Assembly: GCF_024158025.1 (NCBI RefSeq)
Contig: NZ_JAMZEL010000005.1
Location: forward strand, 386,168-450,167
Direction: 5' to 3'
DNA: 64,000 nucleotides
Source: Runella salmonicolor
Lineage (GTDB): Bacteria > Bacteroidota > Bacteroidia > Cytophagales > Spirosomataceae
Position 1 is the stretch's first letter. Each line of letters starts with the position of its first letter. Positions 61,874-64,000 of the stretch are shown here, one piece after another. Below the pieces are notes generated by a model. The model had not been told where the DNA came from. It worked only from the letters and a program-made list of their open reading frames with translations, and ran no database searches. The position numbers were made by a program, and so were the translations under genes.

Positions 61874-62782
61874 TTAGTTGATTATCCTCACTGTCAACGG
61901 GATACACTTAACAGGAGGGCATTCAGGAGGAGTGACTTCCTGTACCGACACCTTCGCTTGACTTTTCCCAGGAGCTGCCGATCCAGAACCACAACTACCT
62001 GTAACGGTCAAAATTTGATAAATTGTGTCAGTGGCTGGTGATACTGATACCGTTTTGACTGGCTCTGCCTGGGTTAATTGAATGGGGGCTTGCCCTGTAA
62101 TTGTAACCGTAGCGGGAAAGACTCCATTTTGTGACGAGAGCGTCAGAACCGCCACTCCACCCGCATTGATGGTGGTATCTTTTGCAATCGCAACTACTGG
62201 AAGCGAACATTGATTCGTAATGTTGGTAAATGTCCCATTTATTTCTGCGGTCAGCGTCCGATTCGGATCCTCCATCGTTGGGGAGGCATAAGCACGGGTT
62301 ATTACGGTATTGGGCAGTGAACTGGACGCACCCTTTGGCAGAAAAAACAAGTCATAGCATTTAGAAGTATTTGTTCCAGTCAACGCAAATTTGACGTCAG
62401 CGACTGAAATCCAAGAAGCCCCCACGGTAGTTCCGCTCCCTTGCTCTCCTCTGTACAAAATATTCAGCGTAAATACAGAGGTGTCTACCCCAACATCTGT
62501 CAATGAAGTTATACTAAAGTAATCTCCTGAGGAAAAGTTATTTCGACTTTTAATAGACGGGTTTGCGAGCTGAGCAGTTTTATAGAAAATCCTCAAATTG
62601 GCATTTCCCATTACAAATGCACTGTCGGGGGCCTGAATTTCTACGCTGACAATGGCACTATCGCAAGCGATTACTTTGGGGACAAGTCGCAACTTAAAAC
62701 TTGTCTGGGCAAACGCTCCCGTTGCGTAAAAGAGTACTATCCCAACAAAAATTAGCCCACGGCCAATGACTGGACTTTTCAT
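61874..62782 (-). CDS. Secreted cohesin-like surface protein
   Basis: 302 aa with a signal peptide (about 1-25, ending AFAQ). Residues about 30-160 form a beta-rich domain (VSVEIQAPDSAFVMGNANLRI and a later GTTVGASWISVADVKFALTG) that resembles cohesin-like sandwiches of Bacteroidota surface proteins; the C-terminal part (about 190-285) is Ig-like. No type IX sorting tail is visible. It lies just downstream of the dockerin-like gene on the same strand. The cohesin match is by pattern and needs a profile search. Confidence 0.55.
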   Translation of the reverse strand: MKSPVIGRGLIFVGIVLFYATGAFAQTSFKLRLVPKVIACDSAIVSVEIQAPDSAFVMGNANLRIFYKTAQLANPSIKSRNNFSSGDYFSITSLTDVGVDTSVFTLNILYRGEQGSGTTVGASWISVADVKFALTGTNTSKCYDLFFLPKGASSSLPNTVITRAYASPTMEDPNRTLTAEINGTFTNITNQCSLPVVAIAKDTTINAGGVAVLTLSSQNGVFPATVTITGQAPIQLTQAEPVKTVSVSPATDTIYQILTVTGSCGSGSAAPGKSQAKVSVQEVTPPECPPVKCIPLTVRIIN

Positions 62783-62914
62783 GACAATATGTATTTATAA
62801 CTATATAATTTCATTAAGACTCTATGATGAGTGATTACATATCATTTATTCTTTTTTTATTTTCTTACTAACATAGATTTTACACGTATCGTTTAGTAAG
62901 CAATAAACGTGCCA

Positions 62915-64000
62915 TTAATAGAAATTTACGCCCGAAAACCGACCATTATTTAAACGCCATAGCGTATTGTCATTAGCATCAGGAGCACCGTCCATGTTAA
63001 AATCTGTTGTTAGATAACGGCCTACTTTTCCATTATCTACTCGCCATTTACTAGTATCGTTTGCGTCAATTTGTGAAAGCGAATTTTTAGTACAGTCAGC
63101 GGCATACAACACGAAGAATCCCGGCGAAAGTTGCTTTTGTCCATTGGCGGGTGAGCCAACGGGAATGTAGGATTGCTGCGTTGAAAAGTTGTAGTTAATG
63201 CTGTTATTAACAACAGGAACGGCTTGATGAGAAATAGCCCCTATATGATTACGGTGCTCAACTACAACAAAATACGATTGATTTGTCGACAACACAGGGC
63301 AAGGGCTTATCAATGAAACGCTGCCATTGGAAAGCAACAAAGCAGCGGTACGAAAAACGGTTGTGAGAGGATCTAGGGCAACAGTACGCAAGGAAATCAA
63401 AACCCAATCGACCGCATTAGGAGGATAAGAAATTGCGGTCTCCGAACCCGAATAATTCCACGGTGCTCCTGAATACGGCTGCCCTGCAGGGGTTGGGACA
63501 CCAAGTGAACTAATGGGTGTCTGCCCTGGCAAAAGTCCTTGCTGATTGAGCTTGTTTGTCATAGTCAGGCTTCCTGCATAAGGCCCTTCCAAAAATAATG
63601 CCAAATTTAAGCAAACAGTAGTTTGTGAAGAACCAACGACATTAATGACCTCAACCTGAATCGTAGCCCGATTACTTTCACAATTATTCACTGTCTGAGT
63701 GACATAATATTCAGTCATTCCAGCATCAACGGTTGATGGAGTTGGCGCAACCGTACTTCCAACACCCCCAGAAGCAGTCAAATACCATTTTAGGTTTGTG
63801 CCGACAGCGCTTAAAGGAGACGCTATTCCACCTTGTGGATAGTCTATCGGCGTGGTAACCTCTGGAGGGGAGGGAGTGGCCGTTACAACCACGTCTATCT
63901 TTGTGCGAGTGCTTTCGCAGCTGTTCACCGTTTGGGTTACCCAATAACTCAGCGTTCCACTGCTGGCCGTGGAGGGCGTGGGCGCGGTACTGCTGCCAAC
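62915..64000 (-). CDS. Large Ig-like repeat surface protein with dockerin-like end (5' part missing)
   Basis: The frame is open from the right edge to the stop at 62915, about 361 codons, so the N-terminus lies outside. Two copies of a repeat ending YWVTQTVNSCESTRTKI / YYVTQTVNNCESNRATIQVEV are visible at the start, the Ig-like SprB-type repeats common in secreted Bacteroidota proteins. The C-terminal 60 residues carry two similar segments (IDANDTSKWRVDNGKVG and PDANDNTLWRLNNGRFS), the second preceded by DFNMDGAPD, a complete dockerin-type calcium loop. A cohesin-like protein is encoded next. Confidence 0.75.
   Translation of the reverse strand, partial: VGSSTAPTPSTASSGTLSYWVTQTVNSCESTRTKIDVVVTATPSPPEVTTPIDYPQGGIASPLSAVGTNLKWYLTASGGVGSTVAPTPSTVDAGMTEYYVTQTVNNCESNRATIQVEVINVVGSSQTTVCLNLALFLEGPYAGSLTMTNKLNQQGLLPGQTPISSLGVPTPAGQPYSGAPWNYSGSETAISYPPNAVDWVLISLRTVALDPLTTVFRTAALLLSNGSVSLISPCPVLSTNQSYFVVVEHRNHIGAISHQAVPVVNNSINYNFSTQQSYIPVGSPANGQKQLSPGFFVLYAADCTKNSLSQIDANDTSKWRVDNGKVGRYLTTDFNMDGAPDANDNTLWRLNNGRFSGVNFY

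Noticed and set aside
1..64000. CRISPR array, prophage, insertion sequence or tRNA
   Set aside because: No regularly spaced repeats, transposase or integrase genes, or cloverleaf-like sequences were seen in the gaps.

Overview
The window reads as the chromosome of a Gram-negative Bacteroidota of the Cytophagales (Runella/Spirosoma-like); this is an inference from gene content, as no rRNA is present. Supporting signs are gldG, SLBB-type polysaccharide export, a C-terminal type IX secretion sorting domain, DUF1800/DUF1501 secreted pairs, a nagB fused to a PIG-L domain, a TonB receptor with a carboxypeptidase-like N-terminal domain, and upstream elements fitting the phylum's -7 consensus TAnnTTTG. 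No insertion sequence, prophage, CRISPR array or tRNA was recognised.

Region 1 (1-6.4 kb): a truncated AAA/DUF4143 ATPase, then a leftward aromatic-degradation cluster. It encodes a type I (VOC-fold) extradiol ring-cleavage dioxygenase, a GalB-type 4-oxalomesaconate hydratase, a secreted type-B carboxylesterase and an RraA-fold 4-carboxy-4-hydroxy-2-oxoadipate aldolase. A divergent AraC-type regulator sits beside it. Together they look like a gallate (or related trihydroxybenzoate) meta-cleavage route in which a catechol 2,3-dioxygenase-like enzyme replaces the usual LigAB-type gallate dioxygenase. This is the best candidate here for an undescribed system.

Region 2 (6.4-14.6 kb): housekeeping and small secreted genes: beta-carbonic anhydrase, a membrane-anchored HExxH protein, RNase D, ClpB, a Uma2 nuclease-fold protein, a lysine-rich secreted protein with a PBCV-type basic adaptor end, and an FG-GAP protein.

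Region 3 (14.6-44.2 kb): a very long leftward surface-polysaccharide locus. Reading with transcription from 44.2 kb it holds an SLBB export protein, a Wzz-like chain-length protein, Wzm and Wzt ABC exporter subunits, a DegT aminotransferase, a GT-C enzyme, WbqC, a NeuD-like acyltransferase, many GT2/GT4/GT8-like transferases, a second GT-C enzyme, an acyltransferase-3, a Wzy/O-antigen-ligase-like protein, a polytopic protein, a secreted TIM-barrel glycosidase-like protein, and an SGNH hydrolase with a last GT4. Internal terminators and promoters break it into sub-operons. A 17-bp inverted repeat ACTTTG-N5-CAAAGT occurs once upstream of the export gene and twice before the acyltransferase gene, suggesting one regulator for parts of the locus.

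Region 4 (44.7-51.5 kb): parE, gldG without an adjacent gldF, a DUF486 membrane protein, the nagB-PIG-L fusion and cutC.

Region 5 (51.7-64 kb): a DUF1800/DUF1501 secreted pair, a YwqK/MORN-type protein, a TonB receptor plus lipoprotein behind an operator-overlapped promoter, then queA, ispD and meaB. The end holds two leftward surface proteins, one cohesin-like and one with Ig-like repeats and a dockerin-like end that runs past the window edge.
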